Below, piece by piece: positions 27,825 to 37,495 of a stretch of 64,000 nt of DNA. A model generated the notes under the pieces. That model was not told where the DNA came from and made no database searches. It was given only the letters and a program-made list of their open reading frames with translations. The translations under genes were made by a program, and so were the position numbers. The stretch spans positions 124,001-188,000 of the forward strand of contig NZ_CP037858.1 in assembly GCF_006974125.1 (NCBI RefSeq), written 5' to 3'. How positions within the stretch are numbered: the stretch's first letter is position 1; each line of letters starts with the position of its first letter. The stretch comes from Stenotrophomonas maltophilia (GTDB lineage: Bacteria > Pseudomonadota > Gammaproteobacteria > Xanthomonadales > Xanthomonadaceae).

Positions 27825-27852
27825 AACAAGGGCGGCTTAGGCCGCCCTTGTT
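27825..27852 (+). terminator. clpA terminator
   Basis: Perfect 12-bp stem AACAAGGGCGGC / GCCGCCCTTGTT with a TTAG loop, 33 bases after the clpA stop. Because the stem is symmetrical and A-rich on its left arm it can act in both directions, also ending the convergent gene at 27867. Confidence 0.85.
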
Positions 27853-27866
27853 GCATGTGCTGCAAC

Positions 27867-28250
27867 TCATCGCCCCTGTTGCGCCAGGCGCCTGAAGGTC
27901 GCCGCATCGATCGGTTCGATCCGGGTCACGACGCAGTGGTTGCTGTCGGTCTTCAGGGTGCTGCGGGCGTCACCGCAGATCCGCTCAGGCGTACTTGGCG
28001 TGAAGAAGACGTAGCTGGCCGAGGCGGCAGCGCCCAGGCAGCGTTTCTGCAGATGCACCCGATAGTGGCTGTCACCGTCACGCAGCAGCACCTCGCGTTC
28101 CGTGCTGGAGGGGCGGATATCGCGATGGCTGCCGAGGGCAAGGCACTCGGACGGATTGGAGGGCTTTGTGGGTTCAGCGGCGAATGCCGCCAGGGGGAGG
28201 CTGACCAGCAGAACTGCCGGCAGCAGGACGTGCGGGAGCAGGGCGTTCAT
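27867..28250 (-). CDS. Hypothetical secreted protein (127 aa)
   Basis: Not assigned to a family. It has a Sec signal peptide (residues ~1-24, ending PLAAFAA) and a ~100-residue mature domain with four Cys (in SECLALG, QKRCLGA, ERICGDA and NHCVVTR), suggesting two periplasmic disulfides. The pattern ALGSHRDIRPSSTEREVLLRD resembles small beta-rich secreted proteins of Xanthomonadales, but this is only an impression. Convergent with clpA. Confidence 0.65.
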   Translation of the reverse strand: MNALLPHVLLPAVLLVSLPLAAFAAEPTKPSNPSECLALGSHRDIRPSSTEREVLLRDGDSHYRVHLQKRCLGAAASASYVFFTPSTPERICGDARSTLKTDSNHCVVTRIEPIDAATFRRLAQQGR

Positions 28251-28394
28251 GATCGGGCGGGGGCGGCGATCCGGACTGGATCGGTTCCCACGATGCCGCG
28301 GCTGCTGCTAGCGCGAATCTGCCGCAAGCAGGGCTGACCGACGCCACGGTGAGCTCGGTCATGGTGACCTCCGGCAGGGCCGGATTCCGGGCAT

Positions 28395-28427
28395 GACAAA
28401 AGGCCAGCAACCAGGGCTGGCCTTGTC
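28395..28427. terminator. infA terminator
   Basis: Nine-bp stem AAGGCCAGC / GCTGGCCTT, extended by GACA/TGTC ends, 25 bases after the infA stop; on the minus strand it is followed by a TTTT run. Confidence 0.8.
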
Positions 28428-28451
28428 GAAATGGCGCCAGGCGCCGACCGC

Positions 28452-28670
28452 TTACTTCATGCGGTAGGTGATACGACCCTTGGTCAGGTCATACGGGGTC
28501 ATTTCAACCTTGACCCGGTCACCGGTGAGGATGCGGATGTAGTTCTTGCGCATGCGGCCGGAGATGTGGGCGATGATTTCGTGCCCATTTTCCAGACGAA
28601 CGCGGAAAGTGGTGTTCGGCAGCGTCTCGCTGACGGTGCCCTCGAACTCGATGGAATCGTCTTTCGACAT
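28452..28670 (-). CDS. infA: Translation initiation factor IF-1
   Basis: S1-type OB-fold initiation factor of 72 residues, binding the ribosomal A site with IF-2 and IF-3. The sequence [39 protein letters not shown] and [16 protein letters not shown] is essentially the conserved IF-1. AGGA precedes the ATG. Promoter TTGCAA-N17-TAAAAT lies upstream. It stands between clpA and aat, the same order as in E. coli, but no tRNA-Ser gene is seen in the clpA-infA gap. Confidence 0.98.
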   Translation of the reverse strand: MSKDDSIEFEGTVSETLPNTTFRVRLENGHEIIAHISGRMRKNYIRILTGDRVKVEMTPYDLTKGRITYRMK

Positions 28671-28719
28671 GTAGTCCTGTGCGGTTCAGAAAACGGCCAC
28701 GCTGGGCCTAAGGCGCGGT

Positions 28720-28748
28720 ATTTTACGCGTGACAGCGCCAGCTTGCAA
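28720..28748 (-). promoter_or_regulatory. Sigma70 promoter for infA
   Basis: Minus strand TTGCAA, 17 bases, TAAAAT: good -35 and -10 hexamers with ideal spacing between aat and infA. Confidence 0.7.
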
Positions 28749-28756
28749 AGTTTGTG

Positions 28757-29497
28757 TTAACCCCCGGCCAAACGCCGTGCTGGCAAGCGTCCGACCGCCC
28801 GGGTCCACGGGCCCTCCCGGCCGTCAACGCGCACGGCCCGGCGCACGTGCTGCAGGAATTCCGCGCGCGGGAGGTGCTCGGCACCCATCCGCAGCAGGTG
28901 CGGATTCTCTACCTGGGCATCGATCAGTTCCCAGCCCCAGCCATGCAGGGTGGAGGCCAGGGCGGCCAGGGCGATCTTGGAGCCGCCGCTGGCGCCACTG
29001 AACATGCTCTCGCCAAAGAACATCGACCCGATTGCCACCCCGTAGATACCACCGACCAGGGTCTGCCGGTCCCAGACTTCGAACGAATGGGCGAAGCCCA
29101 GGTCGTGCAGCTGGCTGTAGGCCTCGACCATCGCAGGGCTGATCCAGGTGCCGTCCTGGCCGGGCCGCGGTGCCGCAGCGCAGGCACGCATCACACGGCT
29201 GAAGGCGGTGTCGGCGGTGATCTCCCAGGTACTGCTGCGCAACTGGCGGCGGAAGCGGCTGGACAGATGCACGCCACCGGTGCGGAACACCACGCGTGGG
29301 TCCGGCGACCACCACAGGATCGGCTCGCCCTCACTGAACCACGGGAAGATGCCGCCAGCGTAGGCATTGAGCAGGCGCACCGGATGCAGGTCGCCGCCGA
29401 CGGCGAGCAGGCCATCAGGCTGGCGCAGCGCGCTCTCGGCCGGAGGAAAGGGGGCGTCAGGCGTATCGGCCAGGCGCCAGGGCAACTGACGGGTCAT
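28757..29497 (-). CDS. aat: Leucyl/phenylalanyl-tRNA-protein transferase
   Basis: Adds Leu or Phe from aminoacyl-tRNA to N-terminal Lys/Arg, creating ClpS-recognised N-degrons. The 246-residue protein (start MTRQLPWRLAD) has the family motifs FPWFSEGEPILWWSPDPR, SRFRRQLRSS and GGIYGVAIGSMFFGESMFS. A 15-residue upstream in-frame extension is rejected because the -10 box TACAAT lies inside it. That box ends six bases before the ATG, predicting a leaderless mRNA. Enzyme, adaptor (ClpS) and unfoldase (ClpA) are thus all encoded within 5.4 kb. Confidence 0.96.
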   Translation of the reverse strand: MTRQLPWRLADTPDAPFPPAESALRQPDGLLAVGGDLHPVRLLNAYAGGIFPWFSEGEPILWWSPDPRVVFRTGGVHLSSRFRRQLRSSTWEITADTAFSRVMRACAAAPRPGQDGTWISPAMVEAYSQLHDLGFAHSFEVWDRQTLVGGIYGVAIGSMFFGESMFSGASGGSKIALAALASTLHGWGWELIDAQVENPHLLRMGAEHLPRAEFLQHVRRAVRVDGREGPWTRAVGRLPARRLAGG

Positions 29498-29503
29498 GCC
29501 GGC

Positions 29504-29509
29504 ATTGTA
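29504..29509 (-). promoter_or_regulatory. -10 box giving a leaderless aat transcript
   Basis: Minus-strand TACAAT ends six bases before the aat ATG with no Shine-Dalgarno between them. The -35 region is poorly conserved. Confidence 0.5.
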
Positions 29510-29568
29510 TTCGTCGTGGTGATCGGCGATGTCTGGCACCATCAGTCTCCATCGGCAAGGAGCCCCGC

Positions 29569-30837
29569 ATGAGTGAGTCGATCACTGCCATCCTCGATGT
29601 GCACGACACCCCGCGCACCCGCAACGACAGCCAGAACATGCTGCTGGTGCTGGCGACTGAGCAGCCGGTCCAGCTCGGTGTGCTGATGCTGCTGGCCCTT
29701 GCCCGGCGTTCACCCGGCTCGGCCTTTCTCGACATGGCGTTGGACCTGCTGCCCGATGAAGCTGTCGAGCCGGTCTGCGCCGAGGCCTGGCGCCGCTATC
29801 GCGACGGCGAGCGCGGTGAACTGCTGGCCAGCGTAGTGGAGTTCGCCAGCTACCAGGCGCCGCGGGTGCTGCAGGAGGACTGGGAGGCGTTGCTGGCGGT
29901 GGCCATTGAAGATGAGCTGCAGCTGGCCTCACAAGTATGGCGGGGCTTGCCCCCTGCCATTGCCGCGCACTGGGCGCAGATTCTGGCCGAAGCCGATGAT
30001 GATCGCGAAATGGCGCGGGCCAGGGCGCTGCTGCTTGCCGCCCTGCCTGAGACCTACGCCGTTGCCCGCGGCTACGTGGTCGACTGGGGGCGGCTGGATG
30101 CCGAGGTCTGGGCGCACTGGGCCGGCGTCGCCGACGGGCCGCAGCCGCGACACCTGCATGACGAGCAGCCGCTGCATATCCGCTTCGGCCGTGAGCAGCA
30201 TCGTGCGCAGCAGGCGGACGAGCCGAGCTGGCGCAAGCGCATCTGGCGCCTGCATCCGACCTGGAGTGGTGGGCAGGTGCGCCATGCTGGACACATGGGA
30301 GGGCGGCTGGAAGCGTTGTGTGGCAGCTGCCATGCACCGCTGCAGCGCCTGCTGAGAACCGACGCTGCCGCGCTGCAGCCGGGTGCGGCGGGCGAGATCA
30401 CGCTGGGCCTCTGCCTGGACTGCTGCGGCTGGGAAGACCCGCCCGTGCGCTTCTATCGCCACGATGCCATCGGCCTGCCCAGTTGCCATCCCAGCCAGCG
30501 TCTGGAGGTGCCGGCCGCGCCGACCGACAGCGGTGACCTGTTGCGTGCCGAGGTGGGTCTGGCCGCCATGGACAGTGCGCGTTGGCAGCAGCAGGACTGG
30601 GGCCAGTCCAACCATCGGCAGAACCTGTCGCGCGTGGGCGGCGCACCGAGCTGGGTGCAGAGTGCGTGGTACCCAGCGTGCATCGATTGCGGCGAGGAGA
30701 TGCCCTTCGTGATGCAGCTGGACTCGACGCTGCCGACCACGACTGAAGGCACGCTGCTGTGGGGCAGTGGCGGCATGCTCTACACGTTCTGGTGCGCGAA
30801 GTGCCGGGTGAGTGGGCATTTCTGGCAGTGCACCTGA
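29569..30837 (+). CDS. Cys-rich protein with C-terminal DUF1963-like domain
   Basis: 422 residues; no assigned function. The N-terminal half (1-200) is helical and repeat-like. The second half has zinc-type cysteine pairs: CGSCHAPL (~250), CLDCCGWE (~284), CIDCGEEM (~372) and CAKCRVSGHFWQC at the end. The segment APSWVQSAWYPACIDCGEEMP with GGMLYTFWCAKC resembles the end of DUF1963 (YwqG-like) proteins, a family sometimes found as SMI1/immunity-associated. AAGGAG supports the start. Divergent from aat; no toxin is visible nearby, so an immunity role is speculative. Confidence 0.7.
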   Translation: MSESITAILDVHDTPRTRNDSQNMLLVLATEQPVQLGVLMLLALARRSPGSAFLDMALDLLPDEAVEPVCAEAWRRYRDGERGELLASVVEFASYQAPRVLQEDWEALLAVAIEDELQLASQVWRGLPPAIAAHWAQILAEADDDREMARARALLLAALPETYAVARGYVVDWGRLDAEVWAHWAGVADGPQPRHLHDEQPLHIRFGREQHRAQQADEPSWRKRIWRLHPTWSGGQVRHAGHMGGRLEALCGSCHAPLQRLLRTDAAALQPGAAGEITLGLCLDCCGWEDPPVRFYRHDAIGLPSCHPSQRLEVPAAPTDSGDLLRAEVGLAAMDSARWQQQDWGQSNHRQNLSRVGGAPSWVQSAWYPACIDCGEEMPFVMQLDSTLPTTTEGTLLWGSGGMLYTFWCAKCRVSGHFWQCT

Positions 30838-30861
30838 GCACAGCGTCCTCGCCAGCGCTCT

Positions 30862-30964
30862 GGTAGATGCCAACCTTGGTTGGCAGGCCTCATTGCCCTG
30901 GTAGGGGCCAACCGTGGTTGGCGCGCTTTTCGGCACCGCGCCAGTCGAGCAAGCTCGACTCTAC
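30862..30964. repeat. Three SMAG-type repeat units (CCAACCTTGGTTGG and GTCGAGCAAGCTCGAC cores)
   Basis: GCCAACCTTGGTTGGC, GCCAACCGTGGTTGGC and GTCGAGCAAGCTCGAC, each with a GTAG or CTAC edge, fill the gap between two convergent genes. Confidence 0.78.
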
Positions 30965-32085
30965 GGCTCTGCGCGGAACGGCCCATGTCCCTGCAGCTGC
31001 TGGTGGTAGCGCCGCACATCGCGTCGCTCCTGTCGGCACCAGTCCTGCAGTGCTTCTGCGAAATCCGCATCAGCCACCCAGTGCCGGCTGCGCACCAGCG
31101 TCGGCAGGAAACCCCGCGCCAGCTTGTGCTCGCCCTGTGCACCCGGTTCGAAACGGGTCAGCCCTTCGCGCAGGCAGTATTCGATACCCTGGTAGTAGCA
31201 GGCCTCGAAGTGCAGGCCGGGCAGGGTGGCGCCACCCCAGTAGCGGCCATACAGCGTGTCGCCACCGCGCAGGCACAGCGCGCCGGCAATCGGCTCGCCG
31301 TCCTGTTCGGCCAGGAACAGCACCAGCCCGCGGCCCAATGAAATGGCCAGATGGCGCAGAAAGGCCTCGGTCAGCGCCGGGGCGTTGCCGTACTCGAGGA
31401 ACGTCTGCAGATAGAAGCGATACATCGCCTGCAGGTCTGCGCGGCCGGCTTCATCGCCGTGCACCACGCGGAAGGTAATGCCCTGACGGGTGACCTTGGC
31501 CCGTTCCTGGCGGATGTTCTTGCGGTGCTTGTGGTTCATCGCGCCGAGGAACTGCTCGAACGTGGCCCAGTCGCCAGGGTTCTGCCACTGGAACTGCACG
31601 TCCTCGCGCAGCAGCCAGTCGTCGCCGAACAGCGCCTCGTCTACTGCGGTGTGGAAGTTGATATGGGCCGAGGATACGTCCAGCGCGGGCAGTGCCTCTC
31701 GCAATGCCGACAGCAGCGCGGCGCGCTCTGAATCGTGACGGGCCAGCAGCCGCGGCCCGGTGACCGGCGAGTACGGCACCGCGCCGAGCCATTTCAGGTA
31801 GTAGTCGCGGCCATGGCGGGCATAGGCGTTGGCCCAGGCATGGTCGAACACGAATTCGCCGTGCGAATTGGTCTTCAGGTAGCCAGGAATGGCGCCGACC
31901 AAGGCGTCGCCTTCCCAGAGCGTGAAGTGCCGGGGTTGCCAGCCCCAGTCCTCGCGCAGGCAGCCGTGCTGTTCAAGGCCTGAGAGGAAGGCGTGGCTGA
32001 CGAAGGGGTTCTGCCCATCGTGCAGGGCATCCCAGTCGGTGGCGGGAATGGACTGCAGGGAGTCGAGGAAGCGGGGGGAAGGCAT
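30961..32085 (-). CDS. FemAB/GNAT-like acyltransferase (COG3146, DUF482)
   Basis: 374 residues of the COG3146 family, annotated as peptidogalycan biosynthesis/recognition proteins, with the two-GNAT-fold architecture of FemAB aminoacyltransferases. Recognisable family motifs are NPFVSHAFLSGLEQHGC, NAYARHGRDYYLKW, FHTAVDEALFG, NHKHRKNIRQERAKV, YGRYWGG and FEPGAQGEHKLARGF. No signal peptide or membrane helix, so cytoplasmic. The biochemical substrate is unknown; an acyl or aminoacyl transfer to a cell-wall precursor is the usual guess. Confidence 0.82.
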   Translation of the reverse strand: MPSPRFLDSLQSIPATDWDALHDGQNPFVSHAFLSGLEQHGCLREDWGWQPRHFTLWEGDALVGAIPGYLKTNSHGEFVFDHAWANAYARHGRDYYLKWLGAVPYSPVTGPRLLARHDSERAALLSALREALPALDVSSAHINFHTAVDEALFGDDWLLREDVQFQWQNPGDWATFEQFLGAMNHKHRKNIRQERAKVTRQGITFRVVHGDEAGRADLQAMYRFYLQTFLEYGNAPALTEAFLRHLAISLGRGLVLFLAEQDGEPIAGALCLRGGDTLYGRYWGGATLPGLHFEACYYQGIEYCLREGLTRFEPGAQGEHKLARGFLPTLVRSRHWVADADFAEALQDWCRQERRDVRRYHQQLQGHGPFRAEP

Positions 32086-32265
32086 GAGGGAAGGATAGGG
32101 CAGGCGGGGCGTCTTCGGGGCTTAGTGGGCGTTTGGTTACGCCTTTGGCTTGAGGAAATTCAGAACCTCATCGCATTGCGAACGGGGGCGCCCTGTCTCT
32201 CCGATCGCGCCGCCAAGGTGATGGCGCAGCCGCTGGACTGAACACCATCACTCGAGGAACTGCAT

Positions 32266-33810
32266 ATGAGCCACACACCTTTGCTTCGCAGTCTTGCCGC
32301 ACTCTGCCTGATCGTCACAGGTCAAGCGATCCATTTGCCTGCCATGGCAGGCCAGGGGGGAGCGCAGATTGATGCTGCGCGAACTGATGCGGAGCTGGAT
32401 ACCGTTCTTACAAGAAGGGCGCAGGAAATCCTGGATCGATCACCAAGGCTTGAAGGGCAGGCGAGGCACATTCGAGTGCGGGTTGGGTTTGAACTGGGGG
32501 CGGGGATTCTGCGGATTGATTTCGGCCCGGGATTCATCCTGGAGCATCATGGCGCCAGCTTTGAAGATCAGCACGACGCATTCCGTCACGAGTTGACACT
32601 GCTTGCCGAACAGGTTCTGCCGGTTACGAAGATTGTGTATCTCTATGAGGGGCGCCCGAGGCAGGACTATTTTCCCGAGATCAAGGAGGAGGATGAGGCG
32701 GCGCTCCGCGCAAGGAGTGCTCCCCCCCGGCGTGGGCATGCATTCGTTTCGGCATCGCATGGCTACTACTATCATCACGGTTGGGGGCGATGGGTGTTGC
32801 AGCGGGATGAATTTCACGGAGTTCAAGAGGATTTCATTACGCCGGGGTATGCGGACGAGCTGCAGCTGTTGCTTGCTCAGCGGAGTGGGGTAGCGACGAC
32901 GCGCCCACGATCCCAGCTGGCTGAAGTTGTTCACCCTGAAGCACTGCATCCGTGGTGGCAGATGGCCGCGCGTTACGCGATCAAGGAGCGCTTTCCAGAG
33001 AATCCCAGGATCTGGAACTCAAAAGGAGATCGCATCTACGCCAGGCGCGACTATGACGACGACATCAACAGCCGACCCTTGCTGGCAAATCACGTAGGTT
33101 CCGAGGTCGCACTGCACCTCCATACAGACGGTGTTGATGACCAGCGTGTGACAGGCACCCGCGTTGTCGTGCAGCCGGGGCGCCCGCGGGACGCGGAGCT
33201 GGGGCGAAACATCCTCTGCTACATGAAGGAGCTGATCCGAAGTGTCGACGGTTACGAGGAATTTCAGGTCACCAGCGAGCCGTTTCTTGAGGACAAAGGC
33301 GAAAATCGCCTTGCGGAGATGCCGTCGGCTATTGTGGAAATGGCCTTCCACACAAACCCAACCGATGCTGCAGCCTTGCTGGACCCGGCATTTCGCACCG
33401 CCTCAATGAAGGGTGTCGAGAAAGGCTATCGGCTGTTCCGTGAAGGGGAGGGTTGTGTGCCGTTGAAGGTGGAGCCCATCCAGTCCATCGAGCTGTCCGC
33501 AGGGAGTTCGCGGCGCGTCGATGTGGTGTTTGAGGGCCATCCCCGGTACCCGATTGATCTGGTCACCACCAATGTGGGTTGCCCGCCCGGATGGACCTGC
33601 ACCGACGGCAAGGTCCACATCGCTGCGCCGGACGAGAAGTCCAGTCAGATCATCATGAGGTGCGAGAACGCTGGCAGCGCCCCCTTGTTCTGGAACACCC
33701 AGGTGGTCGATGCCGATGGCGTGAAGTCGCCGCCGGTCAGGCACAGGGTGCAGTGCATACGGCGGCCGGGTGGGTTGAGTGTTGCGGCGACAGGGCTGTC
33801 CGGCTCGTGA
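32266..33810 (+). CDS. Secreted divergent N-acetylmuramoyl-L-alanine amidase (Amidase_3-like)
   Basis: 514-residue exported protein with a signal peptide ending at AMAGQ (~28). A zinc-amidase core can be traced: His165 in VSASHGYYYHHG, Glu188 in VQEDFIT, His284 in VALHLHTDG and Glu358 in AIVEMAFHTNPTDA, matching H-E-H ligands plus catalytic Glu of Amidase_3. The ~95-residue spacing between ligands 2 and 3 is longer than in AmiC. The last ~110 residues form a separate beta-rich domain with Cys pairs (VGCPPGWTC, MRCENAG). Wobble positions are noticeably AT-richer than in neighbours, suggesting acquisition by transfer. Confidence 0.75.
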   Translation: MSHTPLLRSLAALCLIVTGQAIHLPAMAGQGGAQIDAARTDAELDTVLTRRAQEILDRSPRLEGQARHIRVRVGFELGAGILRIDFGPGFILEHHGASFEDQHDAFRHELTLLAEQVLPVTKIVYLYEGRPRQDYFPEIKEEDEAALRARSAPPRRGHAFVSASHGYYYHHGWGRWVLQRDEFHGVQEDFITPGYADELQLLLAQRSGVATTRPRSQLAEVVHPEALHPWWQMAARYAIKERFPENPRIWNSKGDRIYARRDYDDDINSRPLLANHVGSEVALHLHTDGVDDQRVTGTRVVVQPGRPRDAELGRNILCYMKELIRSVDGYEEFQVTSEPFLEDKGENRLAEMPSAIVEMAFHTNPTDAAALLDPAFRTASMKGVEKGYRLFREGEGCVPLKVEPIQSIELSAGSSRRVDVVFEGHPRYPIDLVTTNVGCPPGWTCTDGKVHIAAPDEKSSQIIMRCENAGSAPLFWNTQVVDADGVKSPPVRHRVQCIRRPGGLSVAATGLSGS

Positions 33811-33817
33811 AAACGAA

Positions 33818-33843
33818 AAGGCCGACGCACTGGCGTCGGCCTT
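33818..33843. terminator. Bidirectional terminator between the amidase gene and trxB
   Basis: Eleven-bp stem AAGGCCGACGC / GCGTCGGCCTT with an ACTG loop, preceded by AAAACGAAA and followed by CTATCC; it lies 8 bases after the amidase stop and works for both convergent genes. Confidence 0.85.
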
Positions 33844-33849
33844 CTATCC

Positions 33850-33876
33850 GGAGTCGAGCGTGGCTCGACCCTACAG
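33850..33876. repeat. SMAG-type repeat unit (GTCGAGCGTGGCTCGAC)
   Basis: Single palindromic unit GAGTCGAGCGTGGCTCGACCCTAC just after the amidase/trxB terminator. Confidence 0.7.
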
Positions 33877-33891
33877 AAGCGGGTCAGCCTC

Positions 33892-34956
<1,065 letters not shown>

Positions 34957-35096
34957 TCAAGCCGATGAACAGAACGCCGTCATCCAGCGGTGGTTCCGGC
35001 CCTCCGCAGGCCCTGTCAGATGTCGCATAACTGAAAACTGACGCCGTCTCATTTATTATCAATCACTAACAGCGCATTCCAAAGGTATGGTCTAAG

Positions 35097-37457
35097 GTGG
35101 CGAAGCAGGTCCCCGAACGCTCCAAGTCCGACGACAGCAAGGCGTCACGTCGCACGGCTGCGGCGGCGACGACCGACAATCCACGCCGCCAGCGCCTCTG
35201 GCGCGATCTGGGCCTGATCGCCATCGCGCCGGCCCTGCTGTACCTGGCGGCCAGTCTTTTCACCTATTCAGCCACTGATCCGGGCTGGTCGCATACCGGC
35301 AGCGTGGTCGCGCCGGTGCACAACCTTGGCGGCCGCGCCGGGGCCTGGATCGCCGACGTGCTGCTGCAGTTGTTCGGCTACATCGCCTTCCTGCTGCCCG
35401 TGGTACTGGGCGCGCTGGCGTGGATCGCGATGTTCGGGCTCAAGCGCGAGAGCAAGGGCGAGAACGACCTGGACCCGGCGCTGCGCCTGGTCGGCCTGGT
35501 CGGCTTCCTGATCGCCGGCACCGGCTTCCTGCACGTGCGCCTGTTCAGTGGCGATGTCTCCAGTGCCGGCGGCATCCTCGGCAAGCTGGTCGGCAACTCG
35601 CTCACGGTGGGCTTCGGCGCGCTGGGCGCGAACCTGTTCGTGCTGGTGCTGCTGCTGGCTTCGATCACCCTGGCCACCGGGCTGTCCTGGTTCACGGTGA
35701 TGGAGAAGATCGGCCGCGGGGTGATGTCGCTGGCGCCGCTGCTGGCGCGCAAGAAGGAAGAAGTCACCGAGTGGCAGCAGACCCGGGTGATGCGCGAGGA
35801 GCGCCAGGAAGTGCGCAAGGCCGACGCCGAAGTGCGCGCCAAGCGCGAGCCGGTGAAGATCGAGCCGCGCCCGGAGCCGGTGATCGAGAAGAGTGACCGG
35901 GCCAAGCGTGACACGCAGATCCCGATGTTCCGTGGCGTCAACGGCGATGGCTCGGACCTGCCGCCGCTGGCCCTGCTGGATGACCCCAAGCCGCAGCCGG
36001 TGGGCTATGACAAGGACACGCTGGACGCGCTGTCGCGACAGATCGAGTTCAAGCTGAAAGATTTCCGCATTGACGCCCAGGTGGTCGGTGCCAACCCCGG
36101 CCCGGTCATCACCCGCTTCGAGATCGAGCCTGCGCCGGGCATCAAGGTCAGCCAGATCAGTTCGCTGGACAAGGACATCGCGCGCGGCCTGTCGGTGAAG
36201 TCGGTGCGCGTGGTGGACGTCATTCCGGGCAAGTCGGTGATCGGCCTGGAAATCCCCAACGTCACCCGCGAGATGATCTATCTCTCCGAGTTGCTGCGTT
36301 CGAAGGAGTACGACAAGTCGGCCAGCGTGCTGACCCTGGCGCTGGGCAAGGACATCGCGGGCCGCTCGACCGTGGCCGACCTGGCGCGCATGCCGCACCT
36401 GCTGGTGGCTGGTACCACCGGTTCGGGCAAGTCGGTGGCGGTCAACGCCATGGTGCTGAGCCTGCTGTTCAAGGCCTCGCCGAAAGACCTGCGGATGCTG
36501 ATGATCGACCCGAAGATGCTCGAACTGAGCGTCTACCAGGGCATTCCGCACCTGCTGGCGCCGGTGGTCACCGACATGAAGGAGGCTGCCAACGGCCTGC
36601 GCTGGTGCGTGGCCGAGATGGAGCGCCGCTACAAACTGATGAGCGCGGTGGGCGTGCGCAACCTGGCCGGCTTCAACAAGAAGGTGAAGGAAGCCCAGGA
36701 CGCCGGCCAGCCGCTGATGGACCCTCTGTTCAAGCCGAACCCCGAGCTGGGCGAGGCGCCGCGCCCGCTTGAGACGCTGCCGTTCATCGTCATCTTCATC
36801 GACGAATTCGCCGACATGATGATGATCGTCGGCAAGAAGGTGGAAGAGCTGATCGCGCGCCTGGCACAGAAGGCACGTGCGGCCGGCATCCACCTGATCC
36901 TGGCCACGCAGCGCCCGTCGGTGGACGTGATCACCGGCCTGATCAAGGCCAACATCCCGACCCGCATCGCCTTCCAGGTCAGCTCCAAGATCGACTCGCG
37001 CACCATCCTCGACCAGTCCGGCGCGGAAACCCTGCTCGGCCATGGCGACATGCTGTACCTGCCGCCGGGTACGGCCATGCCTGAGCGCGTCCACGGCGCC
37101 TTCGTCTCCGACGAGGAAGTGCACCGCGTGGTCGAACACCTCAAGGCGATGGGCCCGGCCGACTATGTCGACGGCGTGCTGGACGAAGTGCAGACGATGG
37201 GTGACGGCGTGGTCGTCGGCGCCACCGGCCTGCCCGAGAACAGTTCTGCCGGCGACGAGTCCGACCCGTTGTATGACGAAGCGCTGCGGGTGGTCACCGA
37301 GACCCGCCGTGCTTCGATCTCCGGCGTGCAGCGCCGGCTGAAGATCGGCTACAACCGCGCGGCGCGACTGATCGAGGCCATGGAAGCGGCCGGCGTGGTC
37401 AGTGCCCCCGAACACAATGGCGACCGTACGGTGCTGGCGCCGCCGCCGCCCAAGTAA
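35097..37457 (+). CDS. ftsK: FtsK DNA translocase
   Basis: Divisome DNA pump that clears the dif region and stimulates XerCD. The 786-residue protein starts at GTG (GVAKQVPE). Four membrane helices fill residues ~40-200, followed by a short basic linker; the motor has Walker [14 protein letters not shown] (~439-452) and Walker [16 protein letters not shown]; the C-terminal gamma winged helix includes [20 protein letters not shown]. The short linker is usual for this family branch. The upstream gap is AT-rich (TTATTATCAATCAC), the likely promoter region shared with trxB. Confidence 0.96.
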   Translation: MAKQVPERSKSDDSKASRRTAAAATTDNPRRQRLWRDLGLIAIAPALLYLAASLFTYSATDPGWSHTGSVVAPVHNLGGRAGAWIADVLLQLFGYIAFLLPVVLGALAWIAMFGLKRESKGENDLDPALRLVGLVGFLIAGTGFLHVRLFSGDVSSAGGILGKLVGNSLTVGFGALGANLFVLVLLLASITLATGLSWFTVMEKIGRGVMSLAPLLARKKEEVTEWQQTRVMREERQEVRKADAEVRAKREPVKIEPRPEPVIEKSDRAKRDTQIPMFRGVNGDGSDLPPLALLDDPKPQPVGYDKDTLDALSRQIEFKLKDFRIDAQVVGANPGPVITRFEIEPAPGIKVSQISSLDKDIARGLSVKSVRVVDVIPGKSVIGLEIPNVTREMIYLSELLRSKEYDKSASVLTLALGKDIAGRSTVADLARMPHLLVAGTTGSGKSVAVNAMVLSLLFKASPKDLRMLMIDPKMLELSVYQGIPHLLAPVVTDMKEAANGLRWCVAEMERRYKLMSAVGVRNLAGFNKKVKEAQDAGQPLMDPLFKPNPELGEAPRPLETLPFIVIFIDEFADMMMIVGKKVEELIARLAQKARAAGIHLILATQRPSVDVITGLIKANIPTRIAFQVSSKIDSRTILDQSGAETLLGHGDMLYLPPGTAMPERVHGAFVSDEEVHRVVEHLKAMGPADYVDGVLDEVQTMGDGVVVGATGLPENSSAGDESDPLYDEALRVVTETRRASISGVQRRLKIGYNRAARLIEAMEAAGVVSAPEHNGDRTVLAPPPPK

Positions 37458-37495
37458 GACCCGACGTACCCCCACGACGTCCAAGGAACCGACGC

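Noticed and set aside
27792..28451. tRNA-Ser gene expected between clpA and infA by analogy with E. coli
   Set aside because: No cloverleaf or CCA-type end could be traced; a small secreted-protein gene and terminators fill the gap.
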